This document shows positions 8,708-16,701 of a stretch of DNA of 64,000 nucleotides, in pieces. The translations under genes were made by a program, and so were the position numbers. Positions within the stretch are counted from its first letter, which is position 1; the number at the start of each line of letters is the position of its first letter. The notes under the pieces were generated by a model. The model saw only the letters and a list, made by a program, of their open reading frames with translations. It searched no databases and was not told where the DNA came from. The stretch is from Balneolales bacterium ANBcel1 (GTDB taxonomy: Bacteria; Bacteroidota; Rhodothermia; Balneolales; Natronogracilivirgulaceae): assembly GCA_029688905.1 (NCBI GenBank), contig JARULB010000002.1:124001-188000 (forward strand), read 5' to 3'.

Positions 8708-8737
8708 TTGTAACAATCAGGAAATGATTTATTTTTG
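8708..8737 (+). promoter_or_regulatory. Bacteroidota-type housekeeping promoter of the ECF-like sigma gene
   Basis: TTG at 8708-8710, 19 nt, TATTTTTG at 8730-8737: a full match to the Bacteroidota TTG-N19-TAnnTTTG form. The upstream box sits in the palindrome ATTGTAACAAT (8707-8717), which contains TGTAACAA, the first box of the locus-specific motif. It could therefore be an operator or a point of cross-control. Predicted transcription starts near 8744. Confidence 0.6.
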
Positions 8738-8763
8738 TAGCGCCATATTCATTGTATATGAGT

Positions 8764-8785
8764 ATCCCCTTCGTTCGTTGGGGAT
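8764..8785 (+). repeat. Hairpin in the sigma-gene leader
   Basis: ATCCCC (8764-8769) and GGGGAT (8780-8785) form a perfect 6-bp stem with a 10-nt loop containing TTCGTTCG. It lies in the roughly 130-nt 5' leader of the sigma gene, which also holds a tight CGCTGACAGCG palindrome (8816-8826) and a run of seven T. The rest of the 8484-8873 gap is AT-rich, including a T-run/A-run at 8588-8605, and holds no gene I can support. Confidence 0.35.
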
Positions 8786-8873
8786 GATTCAGGTTTGTAT
8801 CTGCGCCAATGCTGCGCTGACAGCGACGTTAAGCCACTGGTTTTTTTATTGTAAATTATAGGCATACAGAGCT

Positions 8874-9437
8874 TTGCAACAATCTTCTTCAGACTTTTCG
8901 CTCCTGATTGAGGCCATTCTGCGAGATGACAGAGTGACTGCCGACCAGCTAGCACCGGATCTATTGAACCGGGTGATTCTCTATTTACGCGTCAGAATGG
9001 ATGCTCCGCAAAAAGTTGCTGAAGAGTGCGTGTATCAAGCGTTTTCTGTAGTTTTTGATAAAATTCGGGAGGATCGCATCAGCGACCACAAGTCGGTTTT
9101 CAAATACCTGATGACCGCCTCGCGAAATGAGTACCTGAGCTTCATCAAACGGGAAAAAAGAAATGATGATGACTCCGCCGATGAAATGGCGACGCTGCAG
9201 CAACCTCCCGATCAGCTGCAAACCCTTATTGATCAAGAGCGGCAGGAGAGGCTCGATCGATGCCTGAAAAAACTGCCGGATGAACACCGCCGCTTTATTC
9301 TCAGCTTTTTTTCGAGCCGGCCCGTCGACCTTTCCGCGATCGGCAAACGTTTTGGATTTTCTTACGCCAAAACCCGGACTCTGAAGACAAGAATCATGCA
9401 ACAACTGCAGCAATGTGTTCAAAAATCAGACATTTAA
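8874..9437 (+). CDS. ECF-like sigma-70 family RNA polymerase sigma factor
   Basis: 187 residues. Region 2 spans about 45-100 (VYQAFSVVFDKI, then YLMTASRNEYLSFIKREKR, the core-binding and -10 helix). Region 4 spans about 130-180 (LDRCLKKLPDEHRRFILSFF, then a helix-turn-helix SAIGKRFGFSYAKTRTLKTRI). No region 1.1 or 3, as in ECF factors. A stop lies five codons upstream and the only start in that space is TTG at 8874, so initiation may be weak. No anti-sigma gene follows directly; the nearest anti-sigma-like proteins are at 4006 and 12386. It is divergent from the lipoprotein/CHAT operon and is a candidate to read the bipartite motif there. Confidence 0.82.
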   Translation: MQQSSSDFSLLIEAILRDDRVTADQLAPDLLNRVILYLRVRMDAPQKVAEECVYQAFSVVFDKIREDRISDHKSVFKYLMTASRNEYLSFIKREKRNDDDSADEMATLQQPPDQLQTLIDQERQERLDRCLKKLPDEHRRFILSFFSSRPVDLSAIGKRFGFSYAKTRTLKTRIMQQLQQCVQKSDI

Positions 9438-9582
9438 CAACTTTTTGCATTTCCATTGCGTATCTGACCGGAAAAAGTTATAATCACCGATAGCATCGAA
9501 TATCAGCCGTTTATCCTTAAAATGCGGCATGGAGTTTGGATGCTGGTAACATGGTTAATTTTCCAATTGAGCTTTGAATCAT

Positions 9583-9795
9583 ATGTCAGAAGAACGTGAA
9601 ACCGGTGTCGTGAAATGGTTCAACGGCGCCAAAGGGTATGGCTTTATCAGCCGGGAAAGCGGTGAAGACCTATTTGTTCATTTTAGTGAAATACAGGAAG
9701 AGGGCTACCGCGTATTGAACGAAGGTGACAAAGTTGAATTCACTGTTGCTGAAAGTGAAAAGGGCTTGCAGGCCAAAGAAGTAATCAAAGTCTGA
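9583..9795 (+). CDS. Cold shock protein (CspA family)
   Basis: A 70-residue single cold-shock domain that binds single-stranded RNA and DNA and melts RNA structure. RNP1 (KGYGFISR) and RNP2 (LFVHFSEI) are intact, with the usual TGVVKWFNGAKG opening. The ATG at 9583 gives the standard length; a TTG three codons upstream is possible but unneeded. It has a leader of up to 145 nt after the sigma gene, and a monocistronic layout with its own terminator at 9808. A TATAAT-like hexamer at 9479 was noted, but this lineage rarely uses it. Confidence 0.95.
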   Translation: MSEERETGVVKWFNGAKGYGFISRESGEDLFVHFSEIQEEGYRVLNEGDKVEFTVAESEKGLQAKEVIKV

Positions 9796-9807
9796 GTAAA
9801 ATATTCG

Positions 9808-9841
9808 GTGCGGAATACATTGCGTGTTCTGCACGTTTTTT
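9808..9841 (+). terminator. Intrinsic terminator of the cold shock gene
   Basis: GTGCGGAA (9808-9815) pairs with TTCTGCAC (9827-9834), 8 bp including one G-U, loop of 11, followed by G and six T. Confidence 0.85.
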
Positions 9842-10043
9842 GTTCAGCGTGGGCAGGTGCTCAATTGAGATTTTCTCGCTGAGTTTATGTAACTTCATGC
9901 AGTCATTGCATGCCGGTTTGACAGCCACTCTGTTCACAAAACCGGATATCAATGCATTCACTGGCTGTTTGCCTGCCTGTCAAAAGGATCGACGTTCTGA
10001 TGGCGTTCTTCCTTTTTGGCCCATTTCCCATTACTGTTAACTT

Positions 10044-11498
10044 ATGATGCTTGCTGTTGCTGGTCTTTTACTGGTTCTATTTCTCACATTATTGATTGCA
10101 AGAACACTGAGGTATACCAGGCATCACGGACAACAACAGCAGCATATCCCGTCACGGGTGGATATTGACGAAGCCGCCAAACGTCTTGGAAAAGCCATCC
10201 GATATCAAACGATTTCAACCCAGGATCAGGAAGATTTCAACGAGGATGCCTTCCTGCAAATGCACCACTTCCTGGAGAAATCGTTCCCACATCTCCATGC
10301 CACTCTGGATAAGGAGATTGTGAGCGGCTATAGCCTGCTATATACGTGGAAAGGAAAGAACCCCGAATTGAAGCCGGTCATGCTCACCAGCCACATCGAT
10401 GTGGTTCCGGTAGAGCCCGGCACCGAAGATGACTGGCTGCATCCCCCGTTTGAGGGAAGAATCTCTGACGGGTATATCTGGGGGCGCGGAGCCATGGACG
10501 TGCAAGGTGGCGTCCTGGCAATTATGGAGGCGGTTGAAATACTCCTGGAAACGGGCTTTAGTCCAGAGAGAACCATCATCCTTGGGTTCGGTCACGACGA
10601 AGAGGTTGATGGCGACAAAGGCGCGTTTCAAATCGGCCGCCTGCTGGAAGAGAGGGGCACGCAACTGGAGTTCCTCCTGGACGAAGGTACTCCGATTGTT
10701 CATGACATCCTTCCGCAACTGGCTAGTCCGGTGGCTCTGGTGGCTGTCGCCGAGAAAGGGTATCTGAGCCTGGAGATTTCAACGACAGCCGAAGGCGGAC
10801 ACTCTTCGGTTCCCCAGGGACTCACCTCCATAGCCGTTCTGAGTGAAGCCATCCACAAACTTGAAAACAACCCCATTAAGGGTAAGGTAGACGGCCTGGT
10901 TAAACGGACCATGGAGGCGATCGGCCCCCAATTGCCCTTTCTCTTCCGGATGGTGATGGCAAATCTGTGGCTGTTCCGGGGTCTGGTTAAACGTGAACTG
11001 GCTCAAATGCCCGCGACCAAAGCCGCACTCGGCACCACCATTGCAACCACCATTTTTGAGTCCGGTGTCAAGGAGAATGTGCTGCCGACCCAGGCGCGTG
11101 CCATTGTCAACTTCCGAATCCATCCGAACGATACCATTGATAGCGTCATTGAGCATGTTACCCGAACTGTGAACGACCCCGGCATCACCATCACGCCACT
11201 ACACGGGTCTATCAACCCGTCGCATGTTTCGGATGTGAAGAGCACCCCTTACCGAATGCTCGAAACAACCATCAGAGAGGTGTTTCCGGAAGTGGTTGTT
11301 GCACCCACATTGATGGTCGGCGCCACGGATGCCAGACATTACTCCAGGCTCACAAAGAATATCTACCGGTTTATTCCGCTGCGGGCGGATGAAAGCGATC
11401 TCGATCGCGTGCATGGAACAGACGAACGGATTTCCAAACACAATTATCATGAAATGATCTTTTTCTATACACGGTTACTTGAGAACGCTTCGTCGTGA
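10044..11498 (+). CDS. M20 family metallopeptidase, PM20D1-like, membrane-anchored
   Basis: 484 residues. An N-terminal membrane helix (about 3-20) is followed by a two-zinc M20 hydrolase: SHIDVVP (first zinc His about 117 with Asp 119), GRGAMDVQGG (bridging Asp about 152), GHDEEVDG (general-base Glu pair) and a C-terminal HGTDERI His. The lid/dimerisation domain lies between about 245 and 370 (GGHSSVPQG). Closest in form to the carboxypeptidase S/PM20D1 branch, which cleaves or forms N-acyl amino acids; the true substrate here is unknown. ATG at 10044 or 10047. The PIG-L gene follows 30 nt later, suggesting co-transcription. The 200 nt before it show nothing beyond the csp terminator. Confidence 0.9.
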   Translation: MMLAVAGLLLVLFLTLLIARTLRYTRHHGQQQQHIPSRVDIDEAAKRLGKAIRYQTISTQDQEDFNEDAFLQMHHFLEKSFPHLHATLDKEIVSGYSLLYTWKGKNPELKPVMLTSHIDVVPVEPGTEDDWLHPPFEGRISDGYIWGRGAMDVQGGVLAIMEAVEILLETGFSPERTIILGFGHDEEVDGDKGAFQIGRLLEERGTQLEFLLDEGTPIVHDILPQLASPVALVAVAEKGYLSLEISTTAEGGHSSVPQGLTSIAVLSEAIHKLENNPIKGKVDGLVKRTMEAIGPQLPFLFRMVMANLWLFRGLVKRELAQMPATKAALGTTIATTIFESGVKENVLPTQARAIVNFRIHPNDTIDSVIEHVTRTVNDPGITITPLHGSINPSHVSDVKSTPYRMLETTIREVFPEVVVAPTLMVGATDARHYSRLTKNIYRFIPLRADESDLDRVHGTDERISKHNYHEMIFFYTRLLENASS

Positions 11499-11528
11499 CA
11501 ACCCGCAACATCGAACCTATTCCGGCAT

Positions 11529-12236
11529 ATGCGCGCACTGTATATTTTTCCCCATCCCGATGATGAATCCTTTGGCCCCGCTCCGGCAATGGCCGGTCAG
11601 CTCCGTTCGGGCCATGAGGTGTTCTTGCTGACATACACCCGTGGTGGTGCAACCAGGATCAGACATGACTACGGGTTGTCTGTGGATGAGATGGGAGCCG
11701 TAAGGCTGGATGAAATGAAGGCCGTGGAAAAAGTGCTTGGCCTCAGCGGTATGGAGGTCCTGGATCTGCCCGACAGTGGATTGAAACATATGAACCCCAT
11801 CGAGCTGGAAGAGATCACCGAGCAGCACATCCGGAAGGTGAAACCGGATGTCGTAGTCAGTTATCCCGTACATGGTGTGAGCGGGTTTCAGGATCACCTC
11901 GTAACCCACGCTATAGTGAAACGCGTTTTCTGCAAGCTGCGGGACGAGTGGGAGGGGGCTCCGCGGCGCCTTGCTTTTTTTACACTGGCTGAAAGCGATA
12001 AAAAAGACCGGAAATTTCAGCTCAACACATCGTCACAGGATGAAATTGACTGCGCCACACCACTTTCGAAAAGTGATTTGGAGCTTGGCAAGCGGGCCCT
12101 GGACTGTTATAAAACCTACCAGGAAGTGATCAATGAGGTAGGGGTTATGGAAAGAATCGGAGACACCGTATTCTTTGAGTTTTTTCAAGAGTCGTTTCGC
12201 ACCCATCTGAAAAGTCTGTTTGACAGACTGCCTTAG
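11529..12236 (+). CDS. PIG-L/LmbE family zinc deacetylase
   Basis: 235 residues. The N-terminal motif FPHPDDES gives the metal-binding His9 and catalytic Asp; the second half of the site is DHLVTH near residue 120, as in MshB, BshB and LmbE proteins that remove N-acetyl groups from sugars or sugar conjugates. There is no signal peptide, so it is cytoplasmic. Which substrate (a bacillithiol-type precursor, another GlcNAc conjugate, or a xenobiotic) cannot be told; no partner glycosyltransferase is adjacent. It follows the M20 peptidase by 30 nt and converges on the gene at 12386 across a 149-nt gap with no clear terminator. Confidence 0.9.
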   Translation: MRALYIFPHPDDESFGPAPAMAGQLRSGHEVFLLTYTRGGATRIRHDYGLSVDEMGAVRLDEMKAVEKVLGLSGMEVLDLPDSGLKHMNPIELEEITEQHIRKVKPDVVVSYPVHGVSGFQDHLVTHAIVKRVFCKLRDEWEGAPRRLAFFTLAESDKKDRKFQLNTSSQDEIDCATPLSKSDLELGKRALDCYKTYQEVINEVGVMERIGDTVFFEFFQESFRTHLKSLFDRLP

Positions 12237-12385
12237 CGGCAATATTACAGTGGCTCAAGCATCCTCTTCCCGGCCCGGTTAAAAGCGCACCAGGTATGCT
12301 CTCGATCACTGGTCCCCGACGGCGTAGGTGAATTCAGTCGAAACGCTGCGGTGCATAACAATAGCAAACCCTGCCTGTGGCCGCT

Positions 12386-13249
12386 TTATTCGGGAAGCAA
12401 TGCCGCAAGGGTTTCCCCATCATGGCGGGAGATCCCCACATACCAGGTCTCATTCCATTTCCAGGAGACCAGATCACGGTTTCTCATGGTGCTCACAAAA
12501 TAATCGCCCCTGGTTACACAATGGGCAACCGCATCCGGATCACGGACCAGTCGCTGCTCCAGATCGGTTTCCGGAAGGGCAAACACATAGATGATATCAT
12601 CCGGACCCATTTCGTAAACAAACAACGGAGTTCGAAGTTCGGGTACGAACTCGGTGTCCACAACACCGGCCAGTCTGGCTCCGTTAATCCGGGGAATGTC
12701 GATACGGTAGTTGAAATGCTCCGCCAGAAGGGACGACATTTCATCGGAAGGGAGAGGAGGGATGTCTGGCTGCAATGACATTCCACGCGTTGTTTCGTAG
12801 TGATGATACGCCATCCACTCCACACTTGGGCGGTCATGCTCTGCCATCACCTGCTCTGAAGAGGTTCCGTTGAGTAACAGAAACAGATACAGCAGGATTG
12901 AAAGCAGTACCGATGCCGCCACAGCGATAGCAGCAATACGCCTGATGTCGGGGGTTCTTCGAATTGAAAAAGGTACGAACAGACCATCATCAGAAAACAA
13001 ACGCTCTTGCCCGGCAAGATGTGTAATGGTGGATGATATTTTCTTCCTCAGCGCAGGGGGAGCGGAATGATACCGGCCATGTCGCTTCACAAGCTTTTTT
13101 ATAAGCTGCTCCTCTTCAAAATACCGGCGTACATCCTCGTCAGTTTCCAGGAAATCAAAAAAGAACTTTTTTTCTTCTTCAGAGGCTTCGTCGTCCACGA
13201 CCGGCGTCACCAGTTCAAAAGCTCTAATCTTTTTCTGTTCGTGTGACAT
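12386..13249 (-). CDS. Anti-sigma-factor-like transmembrane protein, orphan
   Basis: 287 residues. Residues 1-75 are a charged helical domain (EEEKKFFFDFLETDEDVRR, LIKKLVKRHGRY) like the cytoplasmic sigma-binding part of Bacteroidota anti-sigma proteins without a zinc motif. A basic stretch (RRTPDIRR) leads into one membrane helix at about 105-127. Residues 130-287 are a predicted periplasmic domain resembling anti-sigma sensor ends (the DYFVSTMRNRDLVSWKW and ETWYVGISR strands). No sigma gene is adjacent on its strand, which is unusual for such proteins; the partnerless sigma at 8874 is 3 kb away. Function is inferred from architecture only. Confidence 0.65.
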   Translation of the reverse strand: MSHEQKKIRAFELVTPVVDDEASEEEKKFFFDFLETDEDVRRYFEEEQLIKKLVKRHGRYHSAPPALRKKISSTITHLAGQERLFSDDGLFVPFSIRRTPDIRRIAAIAVAASVLLSILLYLFLLLNGTSSEQVMAEHDRPSVEWMAYHHYETTRGMSLQPDIPPLPSDEMSSLLAEHFNYRIDIPRINGARLAGVVDTEFVPELRTPLFVYEMGPDDIIYVFALPETDLEQRLVRDPDAVAHCVTRGDYFVSTMRNRDLVSWKWNETWYVGISRHDGETLAALLPE

Positions 13250-13267
13250 TTTTCGTGGAAAATATGC

Positions 13268-13275
13268 TATGTTTG
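13268..13275 (+). promoter_or_regulatory. Possible -7 box for the DUF481 gene
   Basis: TATGTTTG matches TAnnTTTG and lies 122 nt before the chosen start at 13398, within 20 nt of the divergent anti-sigma-like start codon. No good TTG box is seen at the expected distance. Confidence 0.3.
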
Positions 13276-13397
13276 AGACGTTTTACCGACATACATGCCG
13301 GACAGGGAAGGCCTATTATTCGTTTCCATTTTAAACGGAATTTCCAGGTTCAGCGTTCTTGTGCTCAAAATCATGTGAATCTCGCAATAATTCCCGT

Positions 13398-14180
13398 ATG
13401 CGCCATTTTTCTACGTCACTTTTTCTCTGCACTCTGACCTTTTTTTTGATGGATCCCGCCGATGCCGATGCCCAGGTGGTTAATGTGGAGCGCCATCGGG
13501 TTCAGGCCGATACGTTTAATGTCTGGACAGGCGGACTCGGTTTCGGACTCAGTGTTTCCAAAAGCGCCAATCAGGTAGTTCGGTTAAACACTACATCAGA
13601 TCTGACCTATGTGGCAAAAAAACACGATTTTCTTTTTATTGCCCGGAATAATTTTCTCAGAGTGGAAGGCGAAAATGTAATGAACGACGGCTATGCCCAC
13701 CTGAGAGCCGTTCTTTTCCGTGATAATACCCTGGCCCCGGAGGTTTTTCTTCAGGCCCAGTACAATCTCGACTGGGGACTGGCCCGGCGAACGCTTGCCG
13801 GTAGCAACGTGCGCATCAGACTCCATGAAACCGATTCTTTTTCCGCATTTGTAAGTACCGGCCTGATGTTCGAAAATGAAATATGGAAGGATGAGGATGA
13901 GGACCTCCGGGACGTCCGGAATTTGTTGAAGTCAACCACCAGTTTCAACCTGCGGGGACGCCTCACGGATTCGGTGGATCTGGCAGCGATCAGCTATTAC
14001 CAGGCGCGGCCCGACCGGTTTTTCAAGCCCCGGTTTACCTCCGACTGGCAAGTGCGTTTCCGGATATCCGAAAATCTGCGGTTTGCCCTGCAGTTTGTCA
14101 GTACCTTTGATTCCGACCCGCCACTGAACTCCACAGAATTCATATACAATATCAACAACATCCTGGAAGTTAGATTCTGA
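13398..14180 (+). CDS. DUF481-like exported beta-barrel protein
   Basis: 260 residues from the ATG at 13398, which gives a normal signal peptide (MRHFSTSLFLCTLTFFLM, then ADAQ cleavage); the in-frame extension to 13359 lacks signal features. The mature part alternates polar and hydrophobic residues in beta-strand style (LNTTSDLTYVAKKHDFLFI, NLRFALQFVSTFDSDPP) and ends NNILEVRF with a terminal Phe, typical of outer-membrane barrels. It resembles DUF481 proteins of unknown role. It is divergent from the anti-sigma-like gene, and the thioredoxin lipoprotein follows 130 nt later. Confidence 0.72.
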   Translation: MRHFSTSLFLCTLTFFLMDPADADAQVVNVERHRVQADTFNVWTGGLGFGLSVSKSANQVVRLNTTSDLTYVAKKHDFLFIARNNFLRVEGENVMNDGYAHLRAVLFRDNTLAPEVFLQAQYNLDWGLARRTLAGSNVRIRLHETDSFSAFVSTGLMFENEIWKDEDEDLRDVRNLLKSTTSFNLRGRLTDSVDLAAISYYQARPDRFFKPRFTSDWQVRFRISENLRFALQFVSTFDSDPPLNSTEFIYNINNILEVRF

Positions 14181-14309
14181 TGCAGAACCGTGCCGTGGTA
14201 TCCGTCCGGAAACATCGTTTTTTTCTATCTTTCATGCTTTGTGCAAACTACGATATTCCCGTCGTCACATGCTGATCTGCCGGCCATTACGTTCTAACGA
14301 AAAACCGAA

Positions 14310-14834
14310 ATGTATCTCTTGATGAAGCCCATAAAAATTATCGCAGTCATGATACCGCTGCTTTTGGTATCCTGCAACTCGGGAGGCGAATCCACCCTGA
14401 CCGGAGCCGGTTCGCCGGAACACGAATTCTGGGTGACGCTGGAAGAGGCCCAGGAGCGGGCCTATGACGAAGGGCAGCACATGCTGCTGGATATCTACAC
14501 CGAATGGTGTGGCTTCTGCCGCCGCATGAACGCCGAAACCTATGCTGACGAAGGGGTACAGGAGCTGCTGGACCGATATTTTATTGCGACCCGAATAAAT
14601 GCGGAATCCAGTCAGTCCGTTACATTCCTGGGCCGTTCGTACACGATGGAGGAGCTGGCGCTTCAGTTTGGCGTCGCCTCCTATCCAACCACGGTCTTCC
14701 TCACACCAAACGGAGAACCGCTTGCCGCACAGGCCGGTTTTTTTGAAGCCCCGCACTTTCGACAAATGCTGGGTTATGTCGGTACAGGAAGCTATCAGGA
14801 AGTCACATTCGAAGAATATTCAAACACTCAATAG
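14310..14834 (+). CDS. Thioredoxin-fold lipoprotein
   Basis: 174 residues. A lipoprotein signal has its lipid-accepting Cys at residue 22 (LLLVSC). The thioredoxin domain carries the redox motif EWCGFC (Cys67, Cys70) and the cis-Pro loop VASYPTTVFL. The arrangement resembles DUF255/thioredoxin_7 periplasmic reductases. It probably passes electrons to envelope disulfides, fed by the DsbD encoded 36 nt downstream. ATG at 14310 used; the ATG at 14322 (MKPIKII) would give an equally good signal. Confidence 0.88.
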   Translation: MYLLMKPIKIIAVMIPLLLVSCNSGGESTLTGAGSPEHEFWVTLEEAQERAYDEGQHMLLDIYTEWCGFCRRMNAETYADEGVQELLDRYFIATRINAESSQSVTFLGRSYTMEELALQFGVASYPTTVFLTPNGEPLAAQAGFFEAPHFRQMLGYVGTGSYQEVTFEEYSNTQ

Positions 14835-14870
14835 GCAGCACCAGGCTGTTGTCATGCCCGAATTCCCATC

Positions 14871-16688
14871 ATGAATCCGATCCAATTTCGTTTTTTAACT
14901 CTGATTTTCGCCATCCTGCTGATTTCGGGACCGGCAGCGCAAGACTCATTCGCCCAGCTCAGGGGCAGCTCCGAGATGGTGGATGTGGATACCTACCTCT
15001 CTGTGGATGTCGTTCCTGCAGGCTCTTCGTTTCGTGCCGCCGTTGTTCTTGACATCGCCGACGGATGGCATGTGAACGCGCACAGACCGACACTCGACTA
15101 TCTGATCGGTACGGAAGTGACCATGGAGACCATCAGCGGCTTTATTATCTCCGATCAGCACTACCCCGAGCCGGAACGTTACGAATTCGCGTTTGCCGAC
15201 GATGAAGAGCTGCTGGTGTACAGCGGCCGTGCTACCGTATTTCTGGATATTCGGGCATCTTCACAGCTGGATCCGGGGCTTTATTCGCTGGAGGGAAGCG
15301 CACGGGTTCAGGCGTGCGACGATCAGAACTGCCTGGCTCCATCCAACATTCCCGTTCGTTTTGAATTTGAGGTTGGGGGCGAAGAGGCCGTGGCAAACGC
15401 AATCAACGCAGAAATTTTTGAGGACTATGACGCGGCGGCCTCGTACTCCGATGTCTCTCTGCAACCGGCCTCACCCAACGAAATAGAAGCCCTGTTTGAC
15501 GAGCGTAGCATTGTTTTCGCCTTTCTCGCCCTGTTTCTGATCGGCCTGGCCCTGAATCTCACTCCCTGTGTCTACCCCATGCTATCGGTCACCGTTTCGT
15601 TGTTCGGTGGGCAGAACGACCCCAACTTGCTTCGGGTATTTTCGAAAGCGGTGGTCTATGTTCTTGGCATCGCCACCATGTACAGTGTGCTTGGCGTGCT
15701 GGCCTCCTTTAGCGGCGAGCTGTTCGGATCATGGCTTCAGCACCCGTGGGTGTTAGGCGGAATCGGGGTCCTGCTTTTTGCACTGGCCCTCAGTATGTTC
15801 GGTCTCTATGAAATCCAGATACCGTACTGGCTCTCCTCACGCATAGGCACCGGATCCTCCACCGGCTTTGTCGGTACCTATTTTTCCGGCCTGGTGGTCG
15901 GAATATTCGCCGCTCCATGCATTGGTCCGCCGATCATTGCCCTGCTTGCTTTTATCGGAGCCCAGGGCGACCCGGTGTTTGGATTCTGGTCCTTTTTTAT
16001 CCTCTCCATGGGACTCGGGCTGCCATATTTGATTCTCGGTACCTTTTCCGGGCTGCTGCCCAAGCTGCCAAAATCCGGTATGTGGATGATCTGGGTCAAG
16101 AAAGTGTTCGGGGTGGTTCTGGTTGCCCTGGCGCTGTTTTACCTGGCCATGCCCTTTTTCTCGGTGAGCGAAGCCTACTGGGTGATTCCGCTGAGTCTGA
16201 TTGCCGGTGGCCTCTATCTTGGCTTCCTGGAGTCTTCCGGAAAGGGGACGCCGGTTTTTTCAAAAATAAAGATGGCAACGGGTACACTGGCCATCGCTTT
16301 GGGTGTGTTGTTCCTGATTAACCTGCAGAAGGAGGGGATGGAGTGGGAGCCATATCAGCAGGCCAGACTTGCCGAAGCGGAAGCGCGGAGCCAGCCGGTG
16401 GTACTGGATTTCTACGCCGACTGGTGCATCCCCTGTCTGGAACTGGAACGCATTACTTTTACCGACGCCAGGGTGATTTCTGGCACCGAGCATATGATGC
16501 GCCTTAAAGTGGATCTGACACATTTTGATTCGCCCGAATCGGAAGAGATCCGGCGCCGCTTTAACGTAGCGGGGGTTCCAACGGTGATTTTTCTGGATGA
16601 AGACGGCAATGAGGTGACCGATGCGCGTGTCGTCGGCTTTGTGGGCCCGGACGAGTTCTTGAACCGAATCAGTAAACTGGATGGATAA
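14871..16688 (+). CDS. dsbD: Thiol:disulfide interchange protein DsbD
   Basis: 605 residues; moves electrons from cytoplasmic thioredoxin to periplasmic thiol proteins. Three modules: signal peptide plus an immunoglobulin-like N-terminal domain with a Cys pair (QACDDQNC, about 149/154); a central eight-helix membrane domain with the two buried redox Cys in LTPCVYP (about 233) and AAPCIGPP (about 350); and a C-terminal thioredoxin domain with DWCIPC (about 519/522) and GVPTVIFL. All three Cys pairs are present, so it should be active. It lies directly after the thioredoxin lipoprotein, a likely client, and ends 13 nt from the convergent pseudouridine synthase. Confidence 0.95.
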   Translation: MNPIQFRFLTLIFAILLISGPAAQDSFAQLRGSSEMVDVDTYLSVDVVPAGSSFRAAVVLDIADGWHVNAHRPTLDYLIGTEVTMETISGFIISDQHYPEPERYEFAFADDEELLVYSGRATVFLDIRASSQLDPGLYSLEGSARVQACDDQNCLAPSNIPVRFEFEVGGEEAVANAINAEIFEDYDAAASYSDVSLQPASPNEIEALFDERSIVFAFLALFLIGLALNLTPCVYPMLSVTVSLFGGQNDPNLLRVFSKAVVYVLGIATMYSVLGVLASFSGELFGSWLQHPWVLGGIGVLLFALALSMFGLYEIQIPYWLSSRIGTGSSTGFVGTYFSGLVVGIFAAPCIGPPIIALLAFIGAQGDPVFGFWSFFILSMGLGLPYLILGTFSGLLPKLPKSGMWMIWVKKVFGVVLVALALFYLAMPFFSVSEAYWVIPLSLIAGGLYLGFLESSGKGTPVFSKIKMATGTLAIALGVLFLINLQKEGMEWEPYQQARLAEAEARSQPVVLDFYADWCIPCLELERITFTDARVISGTEHMMRLKVDLTHFDSPESEEIRRRFNVAGVPTVIFLDEDGNEVTDARVVGFVGPDEFLNRISKLDG

Positions 16689-16701
16689 CGCCCAGGCTCT
16701 G

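Noticed and set aside
9479-9484. TATAAT hexamer upstream of the cold shock gene
   Set aside because: No TTGACA partner at the right distance, and the other promoters here follow the TAnnTTTG pattern.
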